Assembly (NCBI RefSeq): GCF_005843885.1
Contig: NZ_CP040443.1
Coordinates: 124,001-188,000 of the forward strand
Length of the DNA: 64,000 nt
Direction: 5' to 3'
DNA from: Escherichia sp. E4742
GTDB taxonomy: Bacteria; Pseudomonadota; Gammaproteobacteria; Enterobacterales; Enterobacteriaceae
A program made the position numbers and the translations under genes. The notes under the pieces were generated by a model, which saw only the letters and a program-made list of their open reading frames with translations, searched no databases and had not been told where the DNA came from. Of this stretch, positions 26,739 through 35,218 are shown piece after piece. Position 1 is the first letter of the stretch. Each line of letters opens with the position of its first letter.

Positions 26739-26848
26739 TTTACTGTGATCTGCTTTCCAGATATTTTTTTGTCAAACAACTAATGCGCCAAACATTTATT
26801 GCGCGTAAAATATCGTTTATTTTATTAATACATTTCAGGGATGAATAT

Positions 26849-27937
26849 ATGTCACCGCAGAATAATCATCTGCAGCGTCCGCCTGCTGCTGTCTTATACG
26901 CCGATGAACTGGCAAAATTAAAACAAAATGATAACGAACCTTGCCCGCCCGGTTGGCAGTTAAGTTTGCCTGCGGCCCGTGCTTTTATCCTTGGCGACGA
27001 AGCGCAAAATATTAGCCGTAAAGTGGTGATTAGTCCCTCCGCTGTCGAACGTATGTTAGTCACTCTTGCCACCGGACGCGGTTTGATGTTGGTGGGGGAA
27101 CCGGGCACCGCAAAATCTCTCCTGTCTGAATTACTGGCAACCGCTATTAGCGGCGATGCCGGATTAACCATCCAGGGCGGCGCATCTACTACCGAAGATC
27201 AAATCAAGTACGGCTGGAACTACGCCCTGCTTATCAATCATGGTCCATCAACGGAAGCGCTGGTCCCTGCCCCGCTTTACCAGGGAATGCGCGACGGCAA
27301 AATCGTCCGTTTTGAAGAGATAACGCGTACACCGCTGGAAGTGCAAGACTGTCTGTTAGGTATGCTTTCTGACAGGGTAATGACGGTGCCGGAACTCACT
27401 GGTGAAGCCAGTCAGCTCTATGCGCGAGAAGGCTTTAATATTATTGCCACTGCCAATACCCGCGATCGCGGCGTCAATGAGATGAGTGCCGCGCTAAAGC
27501 GTCGCTTCGATTTTGAAACTGTCTTTCCGATTATGGATTTCGCCCAGGAGCTGGAACTGGTCGCCAGTGCTTCGGCGCGCTTGCTGGCCCATAGCGGTAT
27601 TCCGCATAAAGTGCCTGACGCGGTACTGGAGTTACTGGTGCGCACCTTCCGCGATCTGCGTGCCAACGGCGAAAAGAAAACGTCAATGGATACACTGACA
27701 GCGATTATGTCCACCGCTGAAGCCGTGAACGTGGCCCATGCTGTGGGCGTCCGCGCCTGGTTTTTAGCGAATCGCGCAGGGGAGCCAGCCGACCTGGTGG
27801 ACTGTATTGCCGGAACCATCGTCAAAGATAACGAAGAAGATCGCGCTCGTCTGCGCCGTTACTTCGAACAGCGTGTCGCCACACATAAAGAAGCTCACTG
27901 GCAGGCTTATTATCAAGCCCGCCACCGTCTGCCGTGA
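26849..27937 (+). CDS. yehL: MoxR-family AAA+ ATPase YehL
   Basis: AAA+ ATPase of the MoxR group (a YehL subfamily is recognised). From ATG 26849 (MSPQNNH, with AGGGAT upstream) it is 362 aa; an open extension to 26783 lacks a good ribosome site. Walker A is GEPGTAKS (83-90), Walker B is VRFEEI (153-158), and the sensor region FNIIATANTRDRGVNEMSAALKRRFDF is typical of MoxR proteins. MoxR ATPases normally work with vWA-domain partners, and one (YehP) is encoded two genes downstream. It is first in a compact cassette yehL-yehM-yehP-yehQ with tiny gaps or overlaps. Confidence 0.93.
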   Translation: MSPQNNHLQRPPAAVLYADELAKLKQNDNEPCPPGWQLSLPAARAFILGDEAQNISRKVVISPSAVERMLVTLATGRGLMLVGEPGTAKSLLSELLATAISGDAGLTIQGGASTTEDQIKYGWNYALLINHGPSTEALVPAPLYQGMRDGKIVRFEEITRTPLEVQDCLLGMLSDRVMTVPELTGEASQLYAREGFNIIATANTRDRGVNEMSAALKRRFDFETVFPIMDFAQELELVASASARLLAHSGIPHKVPDAVLELLVRTFRDLRANGEKKTSMDTLTAIMSTAEAVNVAHAVGVRAWFLANRAGEPADLVDCIAGTIVKDNEEDRARLRRYFEQRVATHKEAHWQAYYQARHRLP

Positions 27938-27947
27938 GGAAAGATGC

Positions 27948-30227
27948 ATGAGCGAGCCGTTAATTGTCGGCATCCGGCATCATAGTCCGGCCTGCGCCCG
28001 GCTGGTGAAATCGTTAATCGAAAGCCAGCGGCCACGATACGTGTTGATTGAAGGCCCGGCTGATTTTAATGACCGGGTAGACGAACTGTTTTTAGCCCAC
28101 CAGCTTCCGGTCGCTATTTACAGTTATTGCCAGTATCAGGACGGTGCGGCCCCCGGGCGTGGTGCCTGGACGCCATTTGCTGAATTTTCGCCGAAGTGGC
28201 AGGCGCTACAAGCCGCACGTCGTATTCAGGCACAAACTTACTTCATCGATTTGCCTTGCTGGGCGCAGAGTGAAGAAGAGGACGATTCGCCTGATACGCA
28301 AAAGGAAAGCCAGACCTTGCTGCTGCGTGCCACCCGCATGGATAACAGCGACACCCTGTGGGATCACTTGTTCGAAGATGAAAGCCAGCAAACTGCATTA
28401 CCCTCTGCACTGGCGCACTATTTTGCCCAACTGCGCGGCGATTCCCCCGGCGATGCACTCAATCGTCAGCGCGAAGCCTTTATGGCCCGCTGGCTTGCAT
28501 GGGCGATGCAGCAAAATAATGGCGACGTGTTAGTCGTCTGCGGCGGCTGGCACGCTCCTGCACTGGCAAAAATGTGGCGCGAATGTCCGCAGGAAATTAA
28601 CAAGCCAGAATTGCCCGCACAGGATGAAGCCGTTACAGGTTGCTATCTCACGCCCTACAGTGAAAAGCGCCTTGATGTGCTGGCGGGATACCTTTCCGGT
28701 ATGCCTGCCCCGGTCTGGCAAAACTGGTGCTGGCAGTGTGGCTTGCAGCAGGCGGGAGAACAACTGCTAAAAACGGTTCTTACCCGTTTGCGCCAGCACC
28801 ACTTGCCTGCCTCAACCGCTGATATGGCTGCCGCTCATCTGCATGCGATGGCACTGGCACAGTTGCGCGGTCATACACTACCGTTACGCACTGACTGGCT
28901 GGATGCCATAGCAGGATCGCTGATTAAAGAAGCCCTGAATGCGCCGTTGCCGTGGAGCTATCGTGGCGTTATTCATCCCGATACCGATCCGATTCTGCTA
29001 ACGTTGATAGACACATTAGCGGGTGACGGATTCGGTAAACTTGCCCCCTCCACGCCACAACCGCCTCTGCCAAAAGATGTCACCTGCGAACTGGAACGTA
29101 GCAAAATCACTCTTCCATCCGACCTGACGTTGAATCGCTTTACCCCCGATGGACTAGCGCAAAGTCAGGTGTTACATCGGCTGGCAATACTCGAGATCCC
29201 TGGGATTGTGCGCCAGCAGGGAAGTACACTGACACTTGCAGGTAACGGTGAAGAACGCTGGAAATTAACCCGCCCGCTTAGCCAGCATGCGGCATTGATT
29301 GAGGCCGCCTGCTTTGGTGCCACACTCCAGGAAGCCGCACGCCATAAATTAGAAGCCGATATGCTGGACGCAGATGGAATCAGCAGTATCACCACATGTC
29401 TTAGCCAGGCGGCGTTAGCGGGTCTGGCGTCCTTCAGTCAACAATTACTGGAGCAGCTCACATTATTAATCGCCCAGGAAAATCATTTTGCCGAAATGGG
29501 CCAGGCGCTGGAAGTGCTATATGCCTTATGGCGGCTGGATGAAATTAGCGGTATGCAAGGCGCGCAGATATTACAAACGACGTTATGCGCGGCTATCGAT
29601 CGCACGCTGTGGCTATGTGAATCTAACGGCAGACCGGATGAAAAGGAGTTTCACGCTCACCTGCATAGCTGGCAAGCGTTGTGTCATATCCTGCGCGATC
29701 TGCATAGCGGTGTGCAGCTCCCCGGCGTTTCTCTTTCTGCGGCGGTGGCCTTACTGGAGCGCCGCAGTCAGGCGGTTCATGCCCCGGCACTGGATCGCGG
29801 CGCGGCTCTTGGCGCACTGATGCGTCTGGAACATCCCAACGCCAGTGCCGAAGCGGCGCTGGCGATGCTGGCGCAGTTATCCCCGGTACAATCCGGCGAG
29901 GCGCTGCACGGTTTGCTGGCATTAGCCCGTCATCAACTGGCCTGTCAGCCAGCATTTATCACCGGTTTCAGCAGTCATTTAAATCAACTGAGTGATGCCG
30001 ATTTTATCAATGCCCTGCCCGATTTACGCGCGGCGATGGCCTGGCTACCACCACGAGAACGCGGGACGCTGGCGCATCAGGTGCTTGAGCATTATCAACT
30101 GGCGCAACTTCCCGTTTCGGCGCTGCAGATGCCGTTGCATTGCCCACCGCAAGCCATTGCACATCATCAACAATTTGAACAGCAGGCACTGGCATCGCTG
30201 CAACAATGGGGAGTTTTCCATGTCTGA
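27948..30227 (+). CDS. yehM: YehM, DUF5682-type protein of the MoxR-vWA cassette
   Basis: A 759-aa soluble protein from ATG 27948 (MSEPLIVGIRHHSPACARLV), preceded by GAGGAAAG ten bases after the yehL stop. The N-terminal segment GIRHHSPACARLVKSLIESQRPRYVLIEGPADF is the signature I associate with DUF5682, a family found next to MoxR, vWA and SWIM genes in many bacteria. A second conserved patch is VVCGGWHAPAL (near 195). The remainder is helical and rich in Ala/Leu/Gln. No known catalytic motif is visible. Its last 8 bases overlap yehP, implying translational coupling. Confidence 0.85.
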   Translation: MSEPLIVGIRHHSPACARLVKSLIESQRPRYVLIEGPADFNDRVDELFLAHQLPVAIYSYCQYQDGAAPGRGAWTPFAEFSPKWQALQAARRIQAQTYFIDLPCWAQSEEEDDSPDTQKESQTLLLRATRMDNSDTLWDHLFEDESQQTALPSALAHYFAQLRGDSPGDALNRQREAFMARWLAWAMQQNNGDVLVVCGGWHAPALAKMWRECPQEINKPELPAQDEAVTGCYLTPYSEKRLDVLAGYLSGMPAPVWQNWCWQCGLQQAGEQLLKTVLTRLRQHHLPASTADMAAAHLHAMALAQLRGHTLPLRTDWLDAIAGSLIKEALNAPLPWSYRGVIHPDTDPILLTLIDTLAGDGFGKLAPSTPQPPLPKDVTCELERSKITLPSDLTLNRFTPDGLAQSQVLHRLAILEIPGIVRQQGSTLTLAGNGEERWKLTRPLSQHAALIEAACFGATLQEAARHKLEADMLDADGISSITTCLSQAALAGLASFSQQLLEQLTLLIAQENHFAEMGQALEVLYALWRLDEISGMQGAQILQTTLCAAIDRTLWLCESNGRPDEKEFHAHLHSWQALCHILRDLHSGVQLPGVSLSAAVALLERRSQAVHAPALDRGAALGALMRLEHPNASAEAALAMLAQLSPVQSGEALHGLLALARHQLACQPAFITGFSSHLNQLSDADFINALPDLRAAMAWLPPRERGTLAHQVLEHYQLAQLPVSALQMPLHCPPQAIAHHQQFEQQALASLQQWGVFHV

Positions 30228-31356
30228 ACTGAACGATCTTCTGACCACCCGTGAGCTACAACGCTGGCGATTAATTCTTGGCGAAGCAGCAGAAACGACG
30301 CTTTGTGGGCTGGATGACAACGCCCGGCAGATAGACCACGCGCTGGAGTGGCTGTATGGGCGCGATCCTGAACGGCTCCAGCGTGGTGAACGTTCCGGTG
30401 GATTAGGTAGCTCAAATCTCACCACCCCTGAGTGGATCAACAGTATTCACACGCTGTTTCCGCAACAGGTGATTGAGCGGCTGGAAAGCGATGCAGTGCT
30501 GCGCTACGGCATTGAAGATGTGGTGACAAATCTCGACGTGCTGGAACGTATGCAGCCTTCTGAAAGCCTGCTACGCGCCGTTTTGCACACCAAACATCTG
30601 ATGAATCCTGAAGTGCTGGTTGCCGCCCGCCGGATAGTGCGCCAGGTTGTTGAAGAAATTATGACGCGACTGGCAAAGGAAGTTCGTCAGGCTTTTTCTG
30701 GTGTCCGCGATCGCCGTCGCCGTTCATTTATTCCACTGGCGCGTAATTTCGATTTCAAAAGTACTCTGCGCGCCAACCTGCAACACTGGCACCCGCAACA
30801 TGGCAAGTTGTATATCGAATCCCCCCGCTTTAACAGCCGTATTAAGCGCCACAGTGAACAATGGCAACTGGTCTTACTGGTTGATCAAAGCGGATCGATG
30901 GTCGATTCGGTGATCCACTCTGCGGTGATGGCGGCCTGTTTATGGCAGTTACCCGGCATTCGTACCCATCTGGTCGCTTTTGACACCAGCGTGGTTGATC
31001 TCACGGCAGACGTTGCCGATCCGGTAGAGTTATTAATGAAAGTACAATTAGGCGGCGGGACCAATATTGCCAGTGCCGTGGAGTATGGTCGGCAACTTAT
31101 TGAACAACCAGCAAAAAGCGTCATTATCCTCGTGAGCGATTTTTATGAAGGGAGTTCATCATCATTGCTGACGCATCAGGTGAAAAAGTGTGTCCAGAGC
31201 GGCATCAAAGTGCTGGGACTGGCAGCGCTCGATAGCACCGCAACACCTTGCTATGACCGCGATATGGCCCAGGCGCTGGTTAATGTCGGCGCACAAATAG
31301 CCGCCATGACACCGGGCGAGCTGGCATCATGGCTTGCGGAGAATCTTCAGTCATGA
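30220..31356 (+). CDS. yehP: von Willebrand factor A (vWA) domain protein YehP
   Basis: A 378-aa protein starting at ATG 30220, inside the end of yehM. The first 200 residues are helical, with a basic stretch RDRRRRSF near 164-170. A C-terminal vWA domain follows with a complete metal-ion-dependent adhesion site: DQSGS (222-226), Thr281 in GGGTNIA, and Asp307 in LVSDFYEG. vWA proteins paired with MoxR ATPases act as adaptors that link the ATPase to its substrate (known for RavA-ViaA and NorQ-NorD). No signal peptide, so cytoplasmic. The stop overlaps the yehQ start. Confidence 0.93.
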   Translation: MSELNDLLTTRELQRWRLILGEAAETTLCGLDDNARQIDHALEWLYGRDPERLQRGERSGGLGSSNLTTPEWINSIHTLFPQQVIERLESDAVLRYGIEDVVTNLDVLERMQPSESLLRAVLHTKHLMNPEVLVAARRIVRQVVEEIMTRLAKEVRQAFSGVRDRRRRSFIPLARNFDFKSTLRANLQHWHPQHGKLYIESPRFNSRIKRHSEQWQLVLLVDQSGSMVDSVIHSAVMAACLWQLPGIRTHLVAFDTSVVDLTADVADPVELLMKVQLGGGTNIASAVEYGRQLIEQPAKSVIILVSDFYEGSSSSLLTHQVKKCVQSGIKVLGLAALDSTATPCYDRDMAQALVNVGAQIAAMTPGELASWLAENLQS

Positions 31357-33371
31357 ATTCACTACGTCCGGAATTATTAGAACTGACACCACAGGCACTG
31401 ACAGCGTTAAGCAATGCCGGTTTTGTTAAGCGCAGTCTTAAGGAACTGGAAAATGGCAACATCCCGGAAATCAGCCATGAGAACGGCGCTTTAATCGCCA
31501 TCTTCAGTGACGGTGTCCGTACCCAACTGGCGAACGGTCATGCACTGAAGGAGGCTCAGTGCAGCTGCGGGGCCAGCGGCATGTGCCGTCATCGCGTGAT
31601 GCTGGTATTAAGTTATCAACGACTTTGTGCCACCGTTCAGCCCACGGAAAAAGAAGAAGAGTGGGATCCGGCAATCTGGCTGGAAGAACTGGCTACCCTG
31701 CCCGATGCCACCCGCAAACGCGCACAGGTGTTGGTCGCTAAAGGTATCACCATTGAGTTGTTCTGTACGCCGGGCGAAATTCCCTCTGCCCGTTTACCGA
31801 TGAGTGACGTCCGTTTTTATTCCCGCAGCAGCATTCGCTTCGCACGCTGTGATTGCATTGAAGGAACACTTTGCGAACATGTCGTACTGGCAGTACAGGC
31901 CTTTGTCCAGGCCAAAGCGCAGCAAGCGGAATTTAACCATTTGATCTGGCAGATGCGCAGCGAACACGTCACATCATCTGACGATCCGTTTGCCAACGAC
32001 GAGGGCAACGCGTGTCGTCAATATGTTCAGCAATTAAGTCAGGCATTATGGCTGGGCGGCATCAGCCAGCCGCTCATCCATTACGAGGCAGCATTCAGCC
32101 GTGCATTGCAGGCGGCAGAGGCCTGCAACTGGCGATGGGTAAGTGAATCGCTACGACAACTGCACGCCAGCGTTGATGCCTTCCACGCCCGCGCCAGCCA
32201 CTATCATGCCGGAGAATGCTTACGTCAGCTTGCGGCATTAAACAGTCGATTAAATTGCGCACAAGAGATGGCGCGGCGCGACAGTGTTGGTGAAGTTCCT
32301 CCTATGCCGTGGCGCACGGTCGTTGGCGCTGGCATTGCCGGAGAAGCAAAGCTTGATCATCTGCGACTGGTGTCTTTAGGTATGCGTTGCTGGCAGGATA
32401 TTGAGCAGTATGGTTTACGCATCTGGTTCACCGATCCCGACACCGGCAGTATTTTGCACCTTTCGCGCAGTTGGCCGAGAAGTGAACAAGAAAACGCGCC
32501 TGCGGCAACACGTCGGCTGTTTAGTTTTCAGGCTGGCGCACTGGCAGGTGGGCAAATTGTTTCACAAGCCGCGCGTCGCAGTGCCGAAGGCGAGCTGCTG
32601 TTAGCTACCCGCAACCGCTTAAGCAGTGTTGTCCCACTGTCGCCTGATGCCTGGCAAATGCTGGGGGCACCGTTGCGCCAGCCAGGCATTGTGGCTCTGC
32701 GGGAATACTTACACCAGCGCCCGCCAGTCTGCGTCCGGCCGCTTAATCAGGTGGATAATTTATTTATTCTGCCAGTGGCGGAGTGTATTTCGCTGGGATG
32801 GGACAGCAGCCGCCAGACGCTGGATGCGCAGGTGATTAGCGGCGAAGGTGAAAATAATGTGCTGACGTTATCGCTGCCAGCCTCTGCCTGCGCGCCCTTT
32901 GCCACTGAACGCATGGCGGCACTTTTACAACAGCAGGATGATCCTGTGTGTCTGGTTTCTGGATTCGTCAGTTTTGTTGAAGGACAGTTAACGCTGGAAC
33001 CTCGAGTGATGATGACCCAAACCAGAGCCTGGGCGCTGGATGCTGAAACTGCGCCTGTGGCACCACTACCTTCCGCCAGCGTTCTTCCTGTGCCGTCCAC
33101 CGCTCATCAGTTGCTGATGCGCTGTCAGGCGTTGCTCATTCAATTGCTACACAACGGCTGGCGCTATCAGGAACAGAGCATCATTAGTCAGGCTGAGTTG
33201 CTGGCAATAGATTTAACCGCGACGGGGTTTTATCGGCTGGCGCATGTGTTGAAGCAATTGCGCAATTCGGAAGGCGAGACACTGGCAGAAGAATTGAATA
33301 ACTGTGTTTTACTCTGCAAACAGTTGTTGCTGATGCTTGAGCAACAAGGAGGAAAAAATGCTTTTTATTAA
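31353..33371 (+). CDS. yehQ: SWIM zinc-finger protein YehQ
   Basis: A 672-aa protein from ATG 31353 (MNSLRPELLEL), overlapping the yehP stop by four bases (ATGA). Two SWIM-like CxCxnCxH motifs are present: C70-S-C72-x5-C78-R-H80 and C166-D-C168-x5-C174-E-H176. SWIM fingers bind DNA or protein partners. The rest (about 200-672) has no motif I recognise; related cassettes carry DUF5691-type sequence in this position, which I cannot verify. It ends 60 bp before a strong terminator and is the last gene of the island. Confidence 0.88.
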   Translation: MNSLRPELLELTPQALTALSNAGFVKRSLKELENGNIPEISHENGALIAIFSDGVRTQLANGHALKEAQCSCGASGMCRHRVMLVLSYQRLCATVQPTEKEEEWDPAIWLEELATLPDATRKRAQVLVAKGITIELFCTPGEIPSARLPMSDVRFYSRSSIRFARCDCIEGTLCEHVVLAVQAFVQAKAQQAEFNHLIWQMRSEHVTSSDDPFANDEGNACRQYVQQLSQALWLGGISQPLIHYEAAFSRALQAAEACNWRWVSESLRQLHASVDAFHARASHYHAGECLRQLAALNSRLNCAQEMARRDSVGEVPPMPWRTVVGAGIAGEAKLDHLRLVSLGMRCWQDIEQYGLRIWFTDPDTGSILHLSRSWPRSEQENAPAATRRLFSFQAGALAGGQIVSQAARRSAEGELLLATRNRLSSVVPLSPDAWQMLGAPLRQPGIVALREYLHQRPPVCVRPLNQVDNLFILPVAECISLGWDSSRQTLDAQVISGEGENNVLTLSLPASACAPFATERMAALLQQQDDPVCLVSGFVSFVEGQLTLEPRVMMTQTRAWALDAETAPVAPLPSASVLPVPSTAHQLLMRCQALLIQLLHNGWRYQEQSIISQAELLAIDLTATGFYRLAHVLKQLRNSEGETLAEELNNCVLLCKQLLLMLEQQGGKNAFY

Positions 33372-33430
33372 GAGATCTACTCCATTTCCGGACTGCTCAA
33401 GACGAGGTATAAAGAATATTCTATAGCGCC

Positions 33431-33453
33431 CTGGTGAGAGTCACCAGTTTTTT
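33431..33453 (+). terminator. Rho-independent terminator after yehQ
   Basis: Stem CTGGTGA (33431-33437), loop GAG, TCACCAG (33441-33447), then six T residues. It ends the yehLMPQ cassette. It is only 25 bp before the yehR start, so a yehR promoter must lie upstream of or inside it; TATTCT at 33417-33422 is a candidate -10. The hairpin may thus double as a leader attenuator of yehR. Confidence 0.85.
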
Positions 33454-33477
33454 GATCTTAATAAAATGGAGTTTTAC

Positions 33478-33939
33478 ATGAAGGCTTTCAACAAGCTGTT
33501 TTCCCTCGTTGTTGCATCTGTTCTGGTTTTCTCTCTCGCTGGCTGTGGTGACAAAGAAGAATCAAAGAAATTTAGTGCCAATCTGAACGGTACTGAAATT
33601 GCCATTACCTATGTCTACAAAGGCGACAAAGTGATTAAGCAATCTTCAGAAACCAAAATTCAGTTTGCAACCATTGGTGCAACCACCAAAGAAGATGCAG
33701 CTAAGAAACTTGAGCCATTAAGCGCCAAATACAAAAACATTCCGGGCGTTGAAGAAAAATTAACCTATACCGATACTTACGCGCAGGAAAATGTAAATAT
33801 CGATATGGAAAAAGTTGATCTGAAAGCCCTGCAGGGCATTTCCGGTATCAAGATGGGCGATGAAGATACCAGCAAAGGTGTCAGCATGAAGCAGATTGAA
33901 CTGGTCATGGCTGCTGCTGGCTTTAAAGAAGTGAAATAA
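33478..33939 (+). CDS. yehR: DUF1307 lipoprotein YehR
   Basis: A 153-aa lipoprotein from ATG 33478 (an upstream in-frame ATG at 33466 is less likely and not needed). A lipobox LAGC places the acylated Cys at residue 23, followed by GDKEESKK; the absence of Asp at +2 favours outer-membrane sorting. The mature domain is Lys-rich and mixed alpha/beta, of the DUF1307/YehR family of unknown function. It stands alone between the yehQ terminator and the leftward yehS. Confidence 0.92.
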   Translation: MKAFNKLFSLVVASVLVFSLAGCGDKEESKKFSANLNGTEIAITYVYKGDKVIKQSSETKIQFATIGATTKEDAAKKLEPLSAKYKNIPGVEEKLTYTDTYAQENVNIDMEKVDLKALQGISGIKMGDEDTSKGVSMKQIELVMAAAGFKEVK

Positions 33940-33945
33940 TTTGTC

Positions 33946-33972
33946 GGCGGCCATGTTCTTCGCATGGCCGCC
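33946..33972. terminator. Hairpin between convergent yehR and yehS
   Basis: Ten-bp perfect stem GGCGGCCATG (33946-33955) and CATGGCCGCC (33963-33972) with a 7-nt loop, lying between the two convergent stops. There is no strong T-run on either strand, so it may act as a bidirectional 3'-end stabiliser or weak terminator. Confidence 0.5.
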
Positions 33973-33981
33973 ATGCCCGTC

Positions 33982-34452
33982 TTAGCTTTTCTTCACATGC
34001 TGGCGCGCTGCCAGTCCACGCAGAAAATAACGCAAGAATTGATCGCCGCATTCACGGAAGTTTTTATGATCCGGTGCACGCATCATCGCAGTAATTTCCG
34101 GCATCGAAACACGGAACTGTTGTTCGGTGAGGATCGCCAGAATGTCATCGGTTTTAAGCGAAAACGCGATGCGTAATTTTTTCAGCACGATGTTGTTATT
34201 GATGCGACGTTCCGGTTCCAGTGCCGGTGCGGATTCATCCCTGCCGCGTTTTTCGTAAATCAAACCATTCAGAAATGAAGACAAAACAATGTCCGGACAA
34301 CGCTGAAAACCCTCTTCGTCTTCTTTACGTAGCCAGACGGCGATCTGTTCCGCGGTGGCTTCAACATTAGCCAGCGCCAGGATACGCACCAGGTCATTAT
34401 TGTTGGCTTTCAAAATGTAGCGCACGCTGCGCAGAATATCGTTACTTAGCAT
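33982..34452 (-). CDS. yehS: DUF1456 protein YehS
   Basis: A 156-aa cytoplasmic protein from ATG 34452 (MLSNDILRSVRYILKANN), AAGG upstream. It contains two similar DUF1456 repeats: residues about 1-70 with LRSVRYILKANNNDLVRILALANVEATAEQIAVWLRKEDE, and about 85-150 with LRIAFSLKTDDILAILTEQQFRVSMPEITAMMRAPD. The C-terminus is basic. It is encoded just after btsR on the same strand (46-bp gap) and may be cotranscribed with the two-component genes. Function unknown. Confidence 0.9.
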   Translation of the reverse strand: MLSNDILRSVRYILKANNNDLVRILALANVEATAEQIAVWLRKEDEEGFQRCPDIVLSSFLNGLIYEKRGRDESAPALEPERRINNNIVLKKLRIAFSLKTDDILAILTEQQFRVSMPEITAMMRAPDHKNFRECGDQFLRYFLRGLAARQHVKKS

Positions 34453-34498
34453 GAGGCCTTCGGGTGTTAATGAGGCAAAAAGCCATTTTAGCAGTCTT

Positions 34499-35218
34499 TT
34501 ACAGGCCAATCGCCTCTTTTAAACTTTTCAGATAACGGCGGCTGACAGGGACGGTTAATCCATTACGCAAAATCAACTCAGCCTGACCGTTATCTTCCAG
34601 GCGAATCTCCTGTAAATGCGCGAGGTTAACCAGATACTGTCGATGGCAGCGCAGTAGCGGTGTACGGCTCTCCAGGGTGCGTAAAGTTAATTCTGTGAAG
34701 CCCTCTTTCCCTTCCTGGCTGATAACGTAAACACCGCTCATTCGACTACTAACAAACGCCACGTCTTTCATTTGCAGCAAATAAATACGACTATGACCGG
34801 TACAAGGGATAAATTTCAGCGCCTGCTGATTTTCCGGTAACAGCGAAACATCCTGCTTGCTGCGTTCCTGTCGCAAACGCACCAGTGTTTTCTCCAGCCG
34901 CGCTTCATCAATCGGCTTCAATAGATAATCAAAGGCATGTTCTTCAAAGGCTTTTATAGCGTATTCGTCAAACGCGGTGAGAAAAACAATATACGGGCGA
35001 TGTTCCGGGTCAAGCATGCCAACCATTTCCAGACCGCTGATACGCGGCATCTGGATATCGAGAAACAGCACATCCGGGCGCAGTTTATGCACCGCGCCGA
35101 TCCCTTCTACGGCGTTTGAACATTCGCCGACAATTTCAATATCACTCTGCTCCTGCAGAAACACACGCAGGTTTTCCCGTGCTAACGGTTCATCATCAAC
35201 AATTAAGACTTTAATCAT
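34499..35218 (-). CDS. btsR: Response regulator BtsR (YehT), LytTR family
   Basis: Response regulator of the pyruvate-sensing BtsS/BtsR system; in E. coli it activates the pyruvate transporter gene btsT (yjiY). From ATG 35218 it is 239 aa. The receiver domain (1-120) has the phosphorylation site Asp54 in LFLDIQMP and acidic DDE at 8-10. The LytTR DNA-binding domain (about 137-239) contains LLRCHRQYLVNLAHL and VPVSRRYLKSLKEAIGL. The start overlaps the end of btsS by four bases, so the two are coupled. Confidence 0.96.
   Translation of the reverse strand: MIKVLIVDDEPLARENLRVFLQEQSDIEIVGECSNAVEGIGAVHKLRPDVLFLDIQMPRISGLEMVGMLDPEHRPYIVFLTAFDEYAIKAFEEHAFDYLLKPIDEARLEKTLVRLRQERSKQDVSLLPENQQALKFIPCTGHSRIYLLQMKDVAFVSSRMSGVYVISQEGKEGFTELTLRTLESRTPLLRCHRQYLVNLAHLQEIRLEDNGQAELILRNGLTVPVSRRYLKSLKEAIGL

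Larger units (their letters stand above)
26560..26771. repeat. Direct repeat copy B (orz-type unit)
   Basis: Second copy of the approximately 210-bp repeat at 25952-26160. It contains the zorO promoter, the divergent RNA promoter, the RNA gene and its terminator. The two copies are most alike in the promoter core and terminator, and differ in the RNA centre. Confidence 0.85.
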
